From contig JAUCBJ010007236.1 of assembly GCA_032718475.1 (NCBI GenBank), forward strand, positions 39,737 to 103,736: a stretch of DNA of 64,000 nt, in the 5' to 3' direction. This stretch comes from Nemertoderma westbladi. Lineage: Eukaryota > Xenacoelomorpha > Nemertodermatida > Nemertodermatidae. The position numbers and the translations under genes were made by a program. A model generated the notes under the pieces. The model was not told the DNA's origin and did not search any database. It saw only the letters and a program-made list of their open reading frames with translations. Shown one piece after another: positions 28,201 through 42,815 of the stretch (position 1 is the stretch's first letter; every line of letters begins with the position of its first letter).

Positions 28201-31200
28201 CCCTCCTACCTCGGTATTTATTCTCCACTCTGGTTCCCTACCTCGGTATTTATTCTCCTACGTGGTTCCCTACCTCGGTATTTATTCTCCTTCGTGGTTC
28301 CCTACCTCGGTATTTATTCTCCACTCTGGTTCCCTACCTCGGTATTTATTCTCCTTCGTGGTTCCCTACCTCGGTATTTATTCTCCACTCCTGGTTCCCT
28401 ACCTCGGTATTTATTCTCCTACGTGGTTCCCTACCTCGGTATTTATTCTCCTTCGTGGTTCCCTACCTCGGTATTTATTCTCCACTATGGTTCCCTACCT
28501 CGGTATTTATTCTCCACCCTGGTTCCCTACCTCGGTATTTATTCTCCACCCTTGTTCCCTATCTCGATATTTATTCTCCACTCTGGTTCCCTACCTCGGT
28601 ATTTATTCTCCTACGTGGTTCCCTACCTCGGTATTTATTCTCCTCTCCTGGTTCCCTACCTCGGTATTTATTCTCCACTCCTGGTTCCCTACCTCGGTAT
28701 TTATTCTCCTACGTGGTTCCCTACCTCGGTATTTATTCTCCACTCCTGGTTCCCTACCTCGGTATTTATTCTCCACTCTGGTTCCCTACCTCGGTATTTA
28801 TTCTCCTACGTGGTTCCCTACCTCGGTATTTATTCTCCACTCCTGGTTCCCTACCTCGGTATTTATTCTCCACTACTGGTTCCCTACCTCGGTATTTATT
28901 CTCCTTCGTGGTTCCCTACCTCGGTATTTATTCTCCACTCCTGGTTCCCTACCTCGGTATTTATTCTCCTACGTGGTTCCCTACCTCGGTATTTATTCTC
29001 CTTCGTGGTTCCCTACCTCGGTATTTATTCTCCACTCCTGGGTCCCTACCTCGGTATTTATTCTCCACTCCTGGTTCCCTCCTACCTCGGTATTTATTCT
29101 CCACTCCTGGTTCCCTACACCTCGGTATTTATTCTCCACCCTGGTTCCCTATCTCGGTATTTATTCTCCACCCTGGTTCCCTCCTACCTCGGTATTTATT
29201 CTCCACCCTGGTTCCCTACCTCGGTATTTATTCTCCACTCCTGGTTCCCTACCTCGGTATTTATTCTCCTTCGTGGTTCCCTACCTCGGTATTTATTCTC
29301 CACTCCTGGTTCCCTACCTCGGTATTTATTCTCCACTCTGGTTCCCTACCTCGGTATTTATTCTCCTTCGTGGTTCCCTACCTCGGTATTTATTCTCCAC
29401 TCCTGGTTCCCTACCTCGGTATTTATTCTCCTACGTGGTTCCCTACCTCGGTATTTATTCTCCACTCCTGGTTCCCTACCTCGGTATTTATTCTCCACCC
29501 TGGTTCCCTACCTCGGTATTTATTCTCCACCCTGGTTCTCTACCTCGGTATTTATTCTCCACTCTGGTTCCCTACCTCGGTATTTATTCTCCTACGTGGT
29601 TCCCTACCTCGGTATTTATTCTCCACTCCTGGTTCCCTACCTCGGTATTTATTCTCCACTCTGGTTCCCTACCTCGGTATTTATTCTCCACTCCTGGTTC
29701 CCTACCTCGGTATTTATTCTCCACTCCTGGTTCCCTACCTCGGTATTTATTCTCCACCCTGGTTCCCTACCTCGGTATTTATTCTCCACTCATGGTTCCC
29801 TACCTCGGTATTTATTCTCCACCCTGGTTCCCTACCTCGGTAGTTATTCTCCACCCTGGTTCCCTACCTCGGTATTTATTCTCCACCCTGGTTCCCTACC
29901 TCGGTATTTATTCTCCACCCTGGTTCCCTACCTCGGTAGTTATTCTCCACCCTGGTTCCCTACCTCGGTATTTATTCTCCACCCTGGTTCCCTACCTCGG
30001 TATTTATTCTCCACCCTGGTTCCCTACCTCGGTATTTATTCTCCTTCGTGGTTCCCTACCTCGGTATTTATTCTCCACTCTGGTTCCCTACCTCGGTATT
30101 TATTCTCCTACGTGGTTCCCTACCTCGGTATTTATTCTCCACTCCTGGTTCCCTACCTCGGTATTTATTCTCCTTCGTGGTTCCCTACCTCGGTATTTAT
30201 TCTCCACTCTGGTTCCCTACCTCGGTATTTATTCTCCTACGTGGTTCCCTACCTCGGTATTTATTCTCCACTCCTGGTTCCCTACCTCGGTATTTATTCT
30301 CCTACGTGGTTCCCTACCTCGGTATTTATTCTCCACTCCTGGTTCCCTACCTCGGTATTTATTCTCCTTCGTGGTTCCCTACCTCGGTATTTATTCTCCA
30401 CTCCTGGTTCCCTACCTCGGTATTTATTCTCCTACGTGGTTCCCTACCTCGGTATTTATTCTCCTTCGTGGTTCCCTACCTCGGTATTTATTCTCCACCC
30501 TGGTTCCCTACCTCGGTATTTATTCTCCACCCTGGTTCCCTACCTCGGTAGTTATTCTCCACCCTGGTTCCCTACCTCGGTATTTATTCTCCACCCTGGT
30601 TCCCTACCTCGGTATTTATTCTCCACCCTGGTTCCCTACCTCGGTATTTATTCTCCACTCCTGGTTCCCTACCTCGGTATTTATTCTCCACTCCTGGTTC
30701 CCTACCTCGGTATTTATTCTCCACCCTGGTTCCCTACCTCGATATTTATTCTCCACCCTGGTTCCCTACCTCGGTATTTATTCTCCTTCGTGGTTCCCTA
30801 CCTCGGTATTTATTCTCCACTCCTGGTTCCCTACCTCGGTATTTATTCTCCTACGTGGTTCCCTACCTCGGTATTTATTCTCCACTCATGGTTCCCTACC
30901 TCGGTATTTATTCTCCACTCCTGGTTCCCTACCTCGGTATTTATTCTCCACTCCTGGTTCCCTACCTCGGTATTTATTCTCCACCCTGGTTCCCTACCTC
31001 GATATTTATTCTCCACCCTGGTTCCCTACCTCGGTATTTATTCTCCACCCTGGTTCCCTACCTCGGTATTTATTCTCCACTCCTGGTTCCCTCCTACCTC
31101 GGTATTTATTCTCCACTCCTGGTTCCCTACCTCGGTATTTATTCTCCTACGTGGTTCCCTACCTCGGTATTTATTCTCCACTCATGGTTCCCTACCTCGG

Positions 31201-34200
31201 TATTTATTCTCCACTCCTGGTTCCCTACCTCGGTATTTATTCTCCACTCCTGGTTCCCTACCTCGGTATTTATTCTCCACCCTGGTTCCCTACCTCGATA
31301 TTTATTCTCCACCCTGGTTCCCTACCTCGGTATTTATTCTCCACCCTGGTTCCCTACCTCGGTATTTATTCTCCACTCCTGGTTCCCTCCTACCTCGGTA
31401 TTTATTCTCCACTCCTGGTTCCCTACCTCGGTATTTATTCTCCTACGTGGTTCCCTACCTCGGTATTTATTCTCCACCCTGGTTCCCTACCTCGGTATTT
31501 ATTCTCCACTCCTGGTTCCCTACCTCGGTATTTATTCTCCTACGTGGTTCCCTACCTCGGTATTTATTCTCCACTCATGGTTCCCTACCTCGGTATTTAT
31601 TCTCCACTCCTGGTTCCCTCCTACCTCGGTATTTATTCTCCACTCCTGATTCCCTCCTACCTCGGTATTTATTCTCCACCCTGGTTCCCTACCTCGGTAT
31701 TTATTCTCCACCCTGGTTCCCTACCTCGGTATTTATTCTCCACCCTGGTTCCCTACCTCGGTATTTATTCTCCACTCCTGGTTCCCTACCTCGGTATTTA
31801 TTCTCCACTCCTGGTTCCCTACCTCGGTATTTATTCTCCACCCTGGTTCCCTACCTCGATATTTATTCTCCACCCTGGTTCCCTACCTCGGTATTTATTC
31901 TCCACTCCTGGTTCCCTACCTCGGTATTTATTCTCCACCCTGGTTCCCTACCTCGATATTTATTCTCCACCCTGGTTCCCTACCTCGGTATTTATTCTCC
32001 ACCCTGGTTCCCTACCTCGGTATTTATTCTCCACTCCTGGTTCCCTACCTCGGTATTTATTCTCCTTCGTGGTTCCCTACCTCGGTATTTATTCTCCACT
32101 CCTGGTTCCCTACCTCGGTATTTATTCTCCTACGTGGTTCCCTACCTCGGTATTTATTCTCCACTCATGGTTCCCTACCTCGGTATTTATTCTCCACTCC
32201 TGGTTCCCTACCTCGGTATTTATTCTCCACTCCTGGTTCCCTACCTCGGTATTTATTCTCCACCCTGGTTCCCTACCTCGATATTTATTCTCCACCCTGG
32301 TTCCCTACCTCGGTATTTATTCTCCACCCTGGTTCCCTACCTCGGTATTTATTCTCCACTCCTGGTTCCCTCCTACCTCGGTATTTATTCTCCACTCTGG
32401 TTCCCTACCTCGGTATTTATTCTCCACCCTGGTTCCCTACCTCGGTATTTATTCTCCTACGTGGTTCCCTACCTCGGTATTTATTCTCCACCCTGGTTCC
32501 CTACCTCGGTATTTATTCTCCACCCTGGTTCCCTACCTCGGTATTAATTCTCCACACATGGTTCCCTACCTCGGTATTTATTCTCCACCCTGGTTCCCTA
32601 CCTCGGTATTTATTCTCCACTCCTGGTTCCCTACCTCGGTATTTATTCTCCACACATGGTTCCCTACCTCGGTATTTATTCTCCACCCTGGTTCCCTACC
32701 TCGGTATTTATTCTCCACTCCTGGTTCCCTACCTCGGTATTTATTCTCCACTCCTGGTTCCCTACCTCGGTATTTATTCTCCACACATGGTTCCCTACCT
32801 CGGTATTTATTCTCCACCCTGGTTCCCTACCTCGGTATTTATTCTCCACTCCTGGTTCCCTACCTCGGTATTTATTCTCCACTCCTGGTTCCCTACCTCG
32901 GTATTTATTCTCCACCCTGGTTCCCTACCTCGGTATTTATTCTCCACTCCTGGTTCCCTACCTCGGTATTTATTCTCCACCCTGGTTCCCTACCTCGGTA
33001 TTTATTCTCCACCCTGGTTCCCTACCTCGGTATTTATTCTCCACTCCTGGTTCCCTACCTCGGTATTTATTCTCCACCCTGGTTCCCTACCTCGGTATTT
33101 ATTCTCCACACATGGTTCCCTACCTCGGTATTTATTCTCCACCCTGGTTCCCTACCTCGGTATTTATTCTCCACTCCTGGTTCCCTACCTCGGTATTTAT
33201 TCTCCACTCCTGGTTCCCTACCTCGGTATTTATTCTCCACCCTGGTTCCCTACCTCGGTATTTATTCTCCACTCCTGGTTCCCTACCTCGGTATTTATTC
33301 TCCACTCTGGTGCCCTACCTCGGTATTTATTCTCCTACGTGGTTCCCTACCTCGGTATTTATTCTCCTACCTGGTTCCCTACCTCGGTATTTATTCTCCA
33401 CCCTGGTTCCCTACCTCGGTATTTATTCTACACTTCTGTTTCCCTACCTCGGTATTTATTCTCCACTCCTGGTTCCCTACCTCGGTATTTATTCTCCACT
33501 CTGGTTCCCTACCTCGGTATTTATTCTCCACTCCTGGTTCCCTACCTCGGTATTTATTCTCCTACGTGGTTCCCTACCTCGGTATTTATTCTCCACTCTG
33601 GTTCCCTACCTCGGTATTTATTCTCCACTCCTGGTTCCCTACCTCGGTATTTATTCTCCACTCCTGGTTCCCTACCTCGGTATTTATTCTCCACCCTGGT
33701 TCCCTACCTCGGTATTTATTCTCCACCCTGGTTCCCTACCTCGGTATTTATTCTCCTTCGTGGTTCCCTACCTCGGTATTTATTCTCCACTTCTGGTTCC
33801 CTACCTCGGTATTTATTCTCCACTCCTGGTTCCCTACCTCGGTATTTATTCTCCACCCTGGTTCCCTACCTCGGTATTTATTCTCCACCCTGGTTCCCTA
33901 CCTCGGTATTTATTCTCCACTCCTGGTTCCCTCCTACCTCGGTATTTATTCTCCACTCTGGTTCCCTACCTCGGTATTTATTCTCCACCCTGGTTCCCTA
34001 CCTCGGTATTTATTCTCCTTCGTGGTTCCCTACCTCGGTATTTATTCTCCACCCTGGGTTCCCTACCTCGGTATTTATTCTCCACTCCTGGTTCCCTACC
34101 TCGGTATTTATTCTCCACTCTGGTTCCCTACCTCGGTATTTATTCTCCACCCTGGTTCCCTACCTCGGTATTTATTCTCCACTCCTGGTTCCCTACCTCG

Positions 34201-35440
34201 GTATTTATTCTCCACTCCTGGTTCCCTACCTCGGTATTTATTCTCCACTCCTGGTTCCCTACCTCGGTATTTATTCTCCTACCTGGTTCCCTACCTCGGT
34301 ATTTATTCTCCACTCCTGGTTCCCTACCACGGTATTTATTATCCACCCTGGTTCCCTACCTCGGTATTTATTCTCCACTCCTGGTTCCCTACCACGGTAT
34401 TTATTATCCACCCTGGTTCCCTACCTCGGTATTTATTCTCCACTCATGGTTCCCTACCTCGGTATTTATTCTCCACCCTGGTTCCCTACCTCGGTATTTA
34501 TTCTCCACCCTGGTTCCCTACCTCGGTATTTATTCTCCACCTTGGTTCCCTACCTCGATATTTATTCTCCACTCTGGTTCCCTACCTCGATATTTATTCT
34601 CCACTCTGGTTCCCTACCTCGGTATTTATTCTCCACCCTGGTTCCCTACCTCGGTATTTATTCTCCACTCCTGGTTCCCTACCTCGGTATTTATTCTCCA
34701 CTCTGGTTCCCTACCTCGGTATTTATTCTCCACCCTGGTTCCCTACCTCGGTATTTATTCTCCACCCTGGTTCCCTACCTCGGTATTTACTCCCCACCCT
34801 GGTTCCCTACCTCGGTATTTATTCTCCTACGTGGTTCCCTACCTCGGTATTTATTCTCCACTCCTGGTTCCCTACCTCGGTATTTATTCTCCACTCATGG
34901 TTCCCTACCTCGGTATTTATTCTCCACTCCTGGTTCCCTACCTCGGTATTTATTCTCCACCCTGGTTCCCTACCTCGGTATTTATTCTGCACTCCTGGTT
35001 CCCTACCTCGGTATTTATTCTCCTACGTGGTTCTCTACCTCGGTATTTATTCTCCACTCCTGGTTCCCTACCTCGGTATTTATTCTCCTTCGTGGTTCCC
35101 TACCTCGGTATTTATTCTCCTTCGTGGTTCCCTACCTCGGTATTTATTCTCCACTCCTGGTTCCCTACCTCGGTATTTATTCTCCTACGTGGTTCCCTAC
35201 CTCGGTATTTATTCTCCACCCTGGTTCCCTACCTCGGTATTTATTCTCCACTCTGGTTCCCTACCTCGGTATTTATTCTCCACTCCTGGTTCCCTACCTC
35301 GGTATTTATTCTCCACTCCTGGTTCCCTACCTCGGTATTTATTCTCCACTCATGGTTCCCTACCTCGGTATTTATTCTCCACTCCTGGTTCCCTACCTCG
35401 GTATTTATTCTCCACCCTGGTTCCCTACCTCGGTATTTAT

Positions 35441-35962
35441 TCTGCACTCATGGTTCCCTACCTCGGTATTTATTCTCCACTCATGGTTCCCTACCTCGGT
35501 ATTTATTCTCCACCCTGGTTCCCTACCTCGGTATTTATTCTCCACCCTGGTTCCCTACCTCGGTATTTATTCTCCACTCCTGGTTCCCTACCTCGGTATT
35601 TATTCTCCACTCATGGTTCCCTACCTCGGTATTTATTCTCCACTCCTGGTTCCCTACCTCGGTATTTATTCTCCACCCTGGTTCCCTACCTCGGTATTTA
35701 TTCTGCACTCATGGTTCCCTACCTCGGTATTTATTCTCCACTCATGGTTCCCTACCTCGGTATTTATTCTCCACCCTGGTTCCCTACCTCGGTATTTATT
35801 CTCCACTCATGGTTCCCTACCTCGGTATTTATTCTCCACCCTGGTTCCCTACCTCGGTATTTATTCTCCTACGTGGTTCCCTACCTCGGTATTTATTCTC
35901 CACTCATGGTTCCCTACCTCGGTATTTATTCTCCACCCTGGTTCCCTACCTCGGTATTTATT
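35441..35962. repeat. Short 261 bp higher-order duplication in array 1
   Basis: The rare variant TCTGCACTCATGG occurs at 35441 and again at 35702, with the same run of neighbouring unit types. This implies an 8-unit duplication of 261 bp. A similar 4-unit duplication with offset 130 bp is marked by TCTGCACTCCTGG at 36124 and 36254. Limits are approximate. Confidence 0.65.
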
Positions 35963-38900
35963 CTCCACTCATGGTTCCCTACCTCGGTATTTATTCTCCA
36001 CCCTGGTTCCCTACCTCGGTATTTATTCTCCTACGTGGTTCCCTACCTCGGTATTTATTCTCCACTCCTGGTTCCCTACCTCGGTATTTATTCTCCACCC
36101 TGGTTCCCTACCTCGGTATTTATTCTGCACTCCTGGTTCCCTACCTCGGTATTTATTCTCCTACGTGGTTCCCTACCTCGGTATTTATTCTCCACTCCTG
36201 GTTCCCTACCTCGGTATTTATTCTCCACCCTGGTTCCCTACCTCGGTATTTATTCTGCACTCCTGGTTCCCTACCTCGGTATTTATTCTCCTACGTGGTT
36301 CCCTACCTCGGTATTTATTCTCCACTCCTGGTTCCCTACCTCGGTATTTATTCTCCACTCATGGTTCCCTACCTCGGTATTTATTCTCCACTCCTGGTTC
36401 CCTACCTCGGTATTTATTCTCCACCCTGGTTCCCTACCTCGGTATTTATTCTCCACCCTGGTTCCCTACCTCGGTATTTATTCTCCACTCTGGTTCCCTA
36501 CCTCGGTATTTATTCTCCACCCTGGTTCCCTACCTCGGTATTTATTCTCCTACGTGGTTCCCTACCTCGGTATTTATTCTCCACCCTGGTTCTCTACCTC
36601 GGTATTTATTCTCCACCCTGGTTCCCTACCTCGGTATTTATTCTCCACTTTGGTTCCCTACCTCGGTATTTATTCTCCACCCTGGTTCCCTACCTCGGTA
36701 TTTATTCTCCTACGTGGTTCCCTACCTCGGTATTTATTCTCCACTTTGGTTCCCTACCTCGGTATTTATTCTCCACCCTGGTTCCCTACCTCGGTATTTA
36801 TTCTCCACTCTGGTTCCCTACCTCGGTAATTATTCTCCACCCTGGTTCCCTACCTCGGTATTTATTCTCCACCCTGGTTCCCTCCTACCTCGGTATTTAT
36901 TCTCCACCCTGGTTCCCTACCTCGGTATTTATTCTCCACTCCTGGTTCCCTACCTCGGTATTTATTCTCCACCCTGGTTCCCTACCTCGGTATTTATTCT
37001 CCACTCTGGTTCCCTACCTCGGTATTTATTCTCCACCCTGGTTCCCTACCTCGGTATTTATTCTCCACACCTGGTTCCCTACCTCGGTATTTATTCTCCA
37101 CTCTGGTTCCCTACCTCGGTATTTATTCTCCACCCTGGTTCCCTACACCTCGGTATTTACTCTCCACCCTGGTTCCCTACCTCGGTATTTATTCTCCTAC
37201 GTGGTTCCCTACCTCGGTATTTATTCTCCACCCTGGTTCCCTACACCTCGGTATTTACTCTCCACCCTGGTTCCCTACCTCGGTATTTATTCTCCTACGT
37301 GGTTCCCTACCTCGGTATTTATTCTCCACCCTGGTTCCCTACCTCGGTATTTATTCTCCTACGTGGTTCCCTACCTCGGTATTTATTCTCCACTCCTGGT
37401 TCCCTACCTCGGTATCTATTCTCCACCCTGGTTCCCTACCTCGGTATTTATTCTCCTACGTGGTTCCCTACCTCGGTATTTATTCTCCTACGTGGTTCCC
37501 TACCTCGGTATTTATTCTCCACCCTGGTTCCCTACCTCGGTATTTATTCTCCACCCTGGTTCCCTACCTCGGTATTTATTCTCCACTCTGGTTCCCTACC
37601 TCGGTATTTATTCTCCACTCTGGTTCCCTACCTCGGTATTTATTCTCCTACGTGGTTCCCTACCTCGGTATTTATTCTCCACCCTGGTTCCCTACCTCGG
37701 TATTTATTCTCCACACCTGGTTCCCTACCTCGGTATTTATTCTCCACTCTGGTTCCCTACCTCGGTATTTATTCTCCACCCTGGTTCCCTACACCTCGGT
37801 ATTTACTCTCCACCCTGGTTCCCTACCTCGGTATTTATTCTCCTACGTGGTTCCCTACCTCGGTATTTATTCTCCACCCTGGTTCCCTACCTCGGTATTT
37901 ATTCTCCACCCTGGTTCCCTACCTCGGTATTTATTCTCCACTCTGGTTCCCTACCTCGGTATTTATTCTCCACCCTGGTTCCCTACCTCGGTATTTATTC
38001 TCCACACCTGGTTCCCTACCTCGGTATTTATTCTCCACTCTGGTTCCCTACCTCGGTATTTATTCTCCACCCTGGTTCCCTACACCTCGGTATTTACTCT
38101 CCACCCTGGTTCCCTACCTCGGTATTTATTCTCCTACGTGGTTCCCTACCTCGGTATTTATTCTCCACCCTGGTTCCCTACCTCGGTATTTATTCTCCAC
38201 CCTGGTTCCCTACCTCGGTATTTATTCTCCACCCTGGTTCCCTACCTCGGTATTTATTCTCCACCCTGGTTCCCTACCTCGGTATTTATTCTCCACTCCT
38301 GGTTCCCTCCTACCTCGGTATTTATTCTCCACCCTGGTTCCCTACCTCGGTATTTATTCTCCACCCTGGTTCCCTGCCTCGGTATTTATTCTCCACCCTG
38401 GTTCCCTACCTCGGTATTTATTCTCCACCCTGGTTCCCTACCTCGGTATTTATTCTCCACTCCTGGTTCCCTCCTACCTCGGTATTTATTCTCCACCCTG
38501 GTTCCCTACCTCGGTATTTATTCTCCACCCTCGTTCCCTACCTCGGTATTTATTCTCCACCCTGGTTCCCTACCTCGGTATTTATTCTCCTACGTGGTTC
38601 CCTACCTCGGTATTTATTCTCCACTCCTGGTTCCCTACCTCGGTATTTATTCTCCACTCTGGTTCCCTACCTCGGTATTTATTCTCCACTCCTGGTTCCC
38701 TACCTCGGTATTTATTCTCCACTCCTGGTTCCCTACCTCGGTATTTATTCTCCTACGTGGTTCCCTACCTCGGTATTTATTCTCCACCCTGGTTCCCTAC
38801 CTCGGTATTTATTCTCCACCCTGGTTCCCTACCTCGGTATTTATTCTCCACCCTGGTTCCCTACCTCGGTATTTATTCTCCACTCCTGGGTCCCTACCTC

Positions 38901-41339
38901 GGTATTTATTCTCCACCCTGGTTCCCTACCTCGGTATTTATTCTCCACTCCTGGTTCCCTACCTCGGTATTTATTCTCCACTCCTGGTTCCCTACCTCGG
39001 TATTTATTCTCCACTCTGGTTCCCTACCTCGGTATTTATTCTCCACTCTGGTTCCCTACCTCGGTATTTATTCTCCACCCTGGTTCCCTGCCTCGGTATT
39101 TATTCTCCACTCCTGGTTCCCTACCTCGGTATTTATTCTCCACTCCTGGTTCCCTACCTCGGTATTTATTCTCCACTCCTGGTGCCCTACCTCGGTATTT
39201 ATTCTCCACTCCTGGTGCCCTACCTCGGTATTTATTCTCCACCCTGGTTCCCTACCTCGGTATTTATTCTCCACTCTGGTTCCCTACCTCGGTATTTATT
39301 CTCCACCCTGGTTCCCTACCTCGGTATTTATTCTCCACTCCTGGTTCCCTACCTCGGTATTTATTCTCCACTCCTGGTTCCCTACCTCGGTATTTATTCT
39401 CCACTCCTGGTTCCCTACCTCGGTATTTATTCTCCACTCCTGGTTCCCTACCTCGGTATTTATTCTCCACTCCTGGTTCCCTACCTCGGTATTTATTCTC
39501 CACTCTGGTTCCCTACCTCGGTATTTATTCTCCACTCTGGTTCCCTACCTCGGTATTTATTCTCCACTCCTGGTTCCCTACCTCGGTATTTATTCTCCAC
39601 TCTGGTTCCCTACCTCGGTATTTATTCTCCACCCTGGTTCCCTACCTCGGTATTTATTCTCCACCCTGGTTCCCTCCTACCTCGGTATTTATTCTCCACT
39701 CCTGGTTCCCTACCTCGGTATTTATTCTCCACTCCTGGTTCCCTACCTCGGTATTTATTCTCCACCCTGGTTCCCTACCTCGGTATTTATTCCCCACCCT
39801 GGTTCCCTACCTCGGTATTTATTCTCCACTCCTGGTTCCCTACCACGGTATTTATTCTCCACCCTGGTTCCCTACCACGGTATTTATTCTCCACTCCTGG
39901 TTCCCTACCTCGGTATTTATTCTCCACTCCTGGTTCCTTACCTCGGTATTTATTCTCCACTCCTGGTTCCTTACCTCGGTATTTATTCTCCACCCTGGTT
40001 CCCTACCACGGTATTTATTCTCCACCCTGGTTCCCTACCTCGGTATTTATTCTCCACCCTGGTTCCCTACCACGGTATTTATTCTCCACCCTGGTTCCCT
40101 ACCTCGGTATTTATTCTCCACCCTGGTTCCCTACCTCGGTATTTATTCTCCACTCTGGTTCCCTACCTCGATATTTATTCTCCACTCTGGTTCCCTACCT
40201 CGGTATTTATTCTCCACCCTGGTTCCCTACACCTCGGTATTTATTCTCCACCCTGGTTCCCTACCTCGGTATTTATTCTCCATTCCTGGTTCCCTGTCTC
40301 GGTATTTATTCTCCACTCCTGGTTCCCTCCTACCTCGGTATTTATTCTCCACCCTGGTTCCCTACCTCGGTATTTATTCTCCACCCTGGTTCCCTATCTC
40401 GGTATTTATTCTCCACCCTGGTTCCCTCCTACCTCGGTATTTATTCTCCACCCTGGTTCCCTACCTCGGTATTTATTCTCCACCCTGGTTCCCTACCTCG
40501 GTATTTATTCTCCACCCTGGTTCCCTACCTCGGTATTTATTCTCCACTCTGGTTCCCTACCTCGGTATTTATTCTCCACTCTGGTTCCCTACCTCGATAT
40601 TTATTCTCCACTCTGGTTCCCTACCTCGGTATTTATTCTCCACCCTGGTTCCCTACCTCGGTATTTATTCTCCACTCTGGTTCCCTACCTCGGTATTTAT
40701 TCTCCACTCTGGTTCCCTACCTCGGTATTTATTCTCCACCCTGGTTCCCTACCTCGGTATTTATTCCCCACCCTGGTTCCCTACCTCGGTATTTATTCTC
40801 CACTCCTGGTTCCCTACCTCGGTATTTATTCTCCACCCTGGTTCCCTATCTCGGTATTTATTCTCCACCCTGGTTCCCTACCTCGGTATTTATTCTCCAC
40901 CCTGGTTCCCTACCTCGGTATTTATTCTCCACCCTGGTTCCCTACCTCGGTATTTATTCTCCACTCATGGTTCCCTACACCTCGGTATTTATTCTCCACC
41001 CTGGTTCCCTACCTCGGTATTTATTCTCCATTCCTGGTTCCCTGTCTCGGTATTTATTCTCCACTCCTGGTTCCCTCCTACCTCGGTATTTATTCTCCAC
41101 CCTGGTTCCCTACCTCGGTATTTATTCTCCACCCTGGTTCCCTACCTCAGTATTTATTCTCCACTCTGGTTCCCTACCTCGGTATTTATTCTCCACTCCT
41201 GGTTCCCTACCTCGGTATTTATTCTCCACCCTCGTTCCCTACCTCGGTATTTATTCTCCACTCCTGGTTCCCTACCTCGGTATTTATTCTCCACTCCTGG
41301 TTCCCTACCTCGGTATTTATTCTCCTACCTGGTTCCCTA

Positions 41340-42815
41340 CCTCGGTATGGTATTTATTCTCCACCCTCGTTCCCTACCTCGGTATTTATTCTCCACCCTG
41401 GTTCCCTACCTCGGTATTTATTCTCCACCCTGGTTCCCTACCTCGGTATTTATTCTCCACCCTGGTTCCCTACCTCAGTATTTATTCTCCACTCTGGTTC
41501 CCTACCTCGGTATTTATTCTCCACCCTGGTTCCCTACCTCGGTATTTATTCTCCACTCCTGGTTCCCTACCTCGGTATTTATTCTCCACTCATGGTTCCC
41601 TCCTACCTCGGTATTTATTCTCCACTCATGGTTCCCTACCTCGGTATTTATTCTCCTACCTGGTTCCCTACCTCGGTATGGTATTTATTCTCCACCCTCG
41701 TTCCCTACCTCGGTATTTATTCTCCACCCTGGTTCCCTACCTCGGTATTTATTCTCCTACCTGGTTCCCTACCTCGGTATTTATTCTCCACTCCTGGTTC
41801 CCTACCTCGGTATTTATTCTCCACCCTCGTTCCCTACCTCGGTATTTATTCTCCACTCCTGGTTCCCTACCTCGGTATTTATTCTCCACTCCTGGTTCCC
41901 TACCTCGGTATTTATTCTCCACCCTGGTTCTCTACCTCGGTATTTATTCTCCACTCCTGGTTCCCTACCTCGGTATTTATTCTCCACCCTCGTTCCCTAC
42001 CTCGGTATTTATTATCCACTCCTGGTTCCCTACCTCGGTATTTATTCTCCACTCCTGGTTCCCTACCTCGGTATTTATTCTCCTACCTTGTTCCCTACCT
42101 CGGTATTTATTCTCCACTCCTGGTTCCCTACCTCGGTATTTATTCTCCACTCCTGGTTCCCTACCTCGGTATTTATTCTCCACCCTGGTTCCCTACCTCG
42201 GTATTTATTCTCCTACGTGGTTCCCTACCTCGGTATTTATTCTCCACTCCTGGTTCCCTACCTCGGTATTTATTCTCCACTCCTGGTTCCCTACCTCGGT
42301 ATTTACTCTCCACCCTGGTTCCCTACCTCGGTATTTATTCTCCACCCTGGTTCTCTACCTCGGTATTTATTCTCCACTCCTGGTTCCCTACCTCGGTATT
42401 TATTCTCCACCCTCGTTCCCTACCTCGGTATTTATTCTCCACTCCTGGTTCCCTACCTCGGTATTTATTCTCCACTCCTGGTTCCCTACCTCGGTATTTC
42501 TTCTCCTACCTGGTTCCCTACCTCGGTATTTATTCTCCACTCCTGGTTCCCTACCTCGGTATGGTATTTATTCTCCACCCTCGTTCCCTACCTCGGTATT
42601 TATTCTCCACCCTGGTTCCCTACCTCGGTATTTATTCTCCTACCTGGTTCCCTACCTCGGTATTTATTCTCCACTCCTGGTTCCCTACCTCGGTATGGTA
42701 TTTATTCTCCACCCTCGTTCCCTACCTCGGTATTTATTCTCCTACCTGGTTCCCTACCTCGGTATGGTATTTATTCTCCACCCTGGTTCCCTACCTCGGT
42801 ATGGTATTTATTCTC
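41340..42815. repeat. Array 1 sub-block with 5 bp GGTAT duplications
   Basis: Several units here carry CGGTATGGTATTTATTC instead of CGGTATTTATTC, an internal 5 bp duplication. Examples lie near 41347, 41678, 42562, 42694, 42765 and 42800. I noticed this variant only in this exon-proximal part of the array. It marks local homogenisation of one mutant unit. Confidence 0.8.

Noticed and set aside
490-32547. Plus-strand open frame of over 10,000 codons (and others up to 7,500 codons) reading PYLGIYSP-like repeats
   Set aside because: It is a tandem repeat with no stop in several frames at once. It has no start context, domain or splice signal, and lies antisense to a recognisable exon whose end explains the unit.
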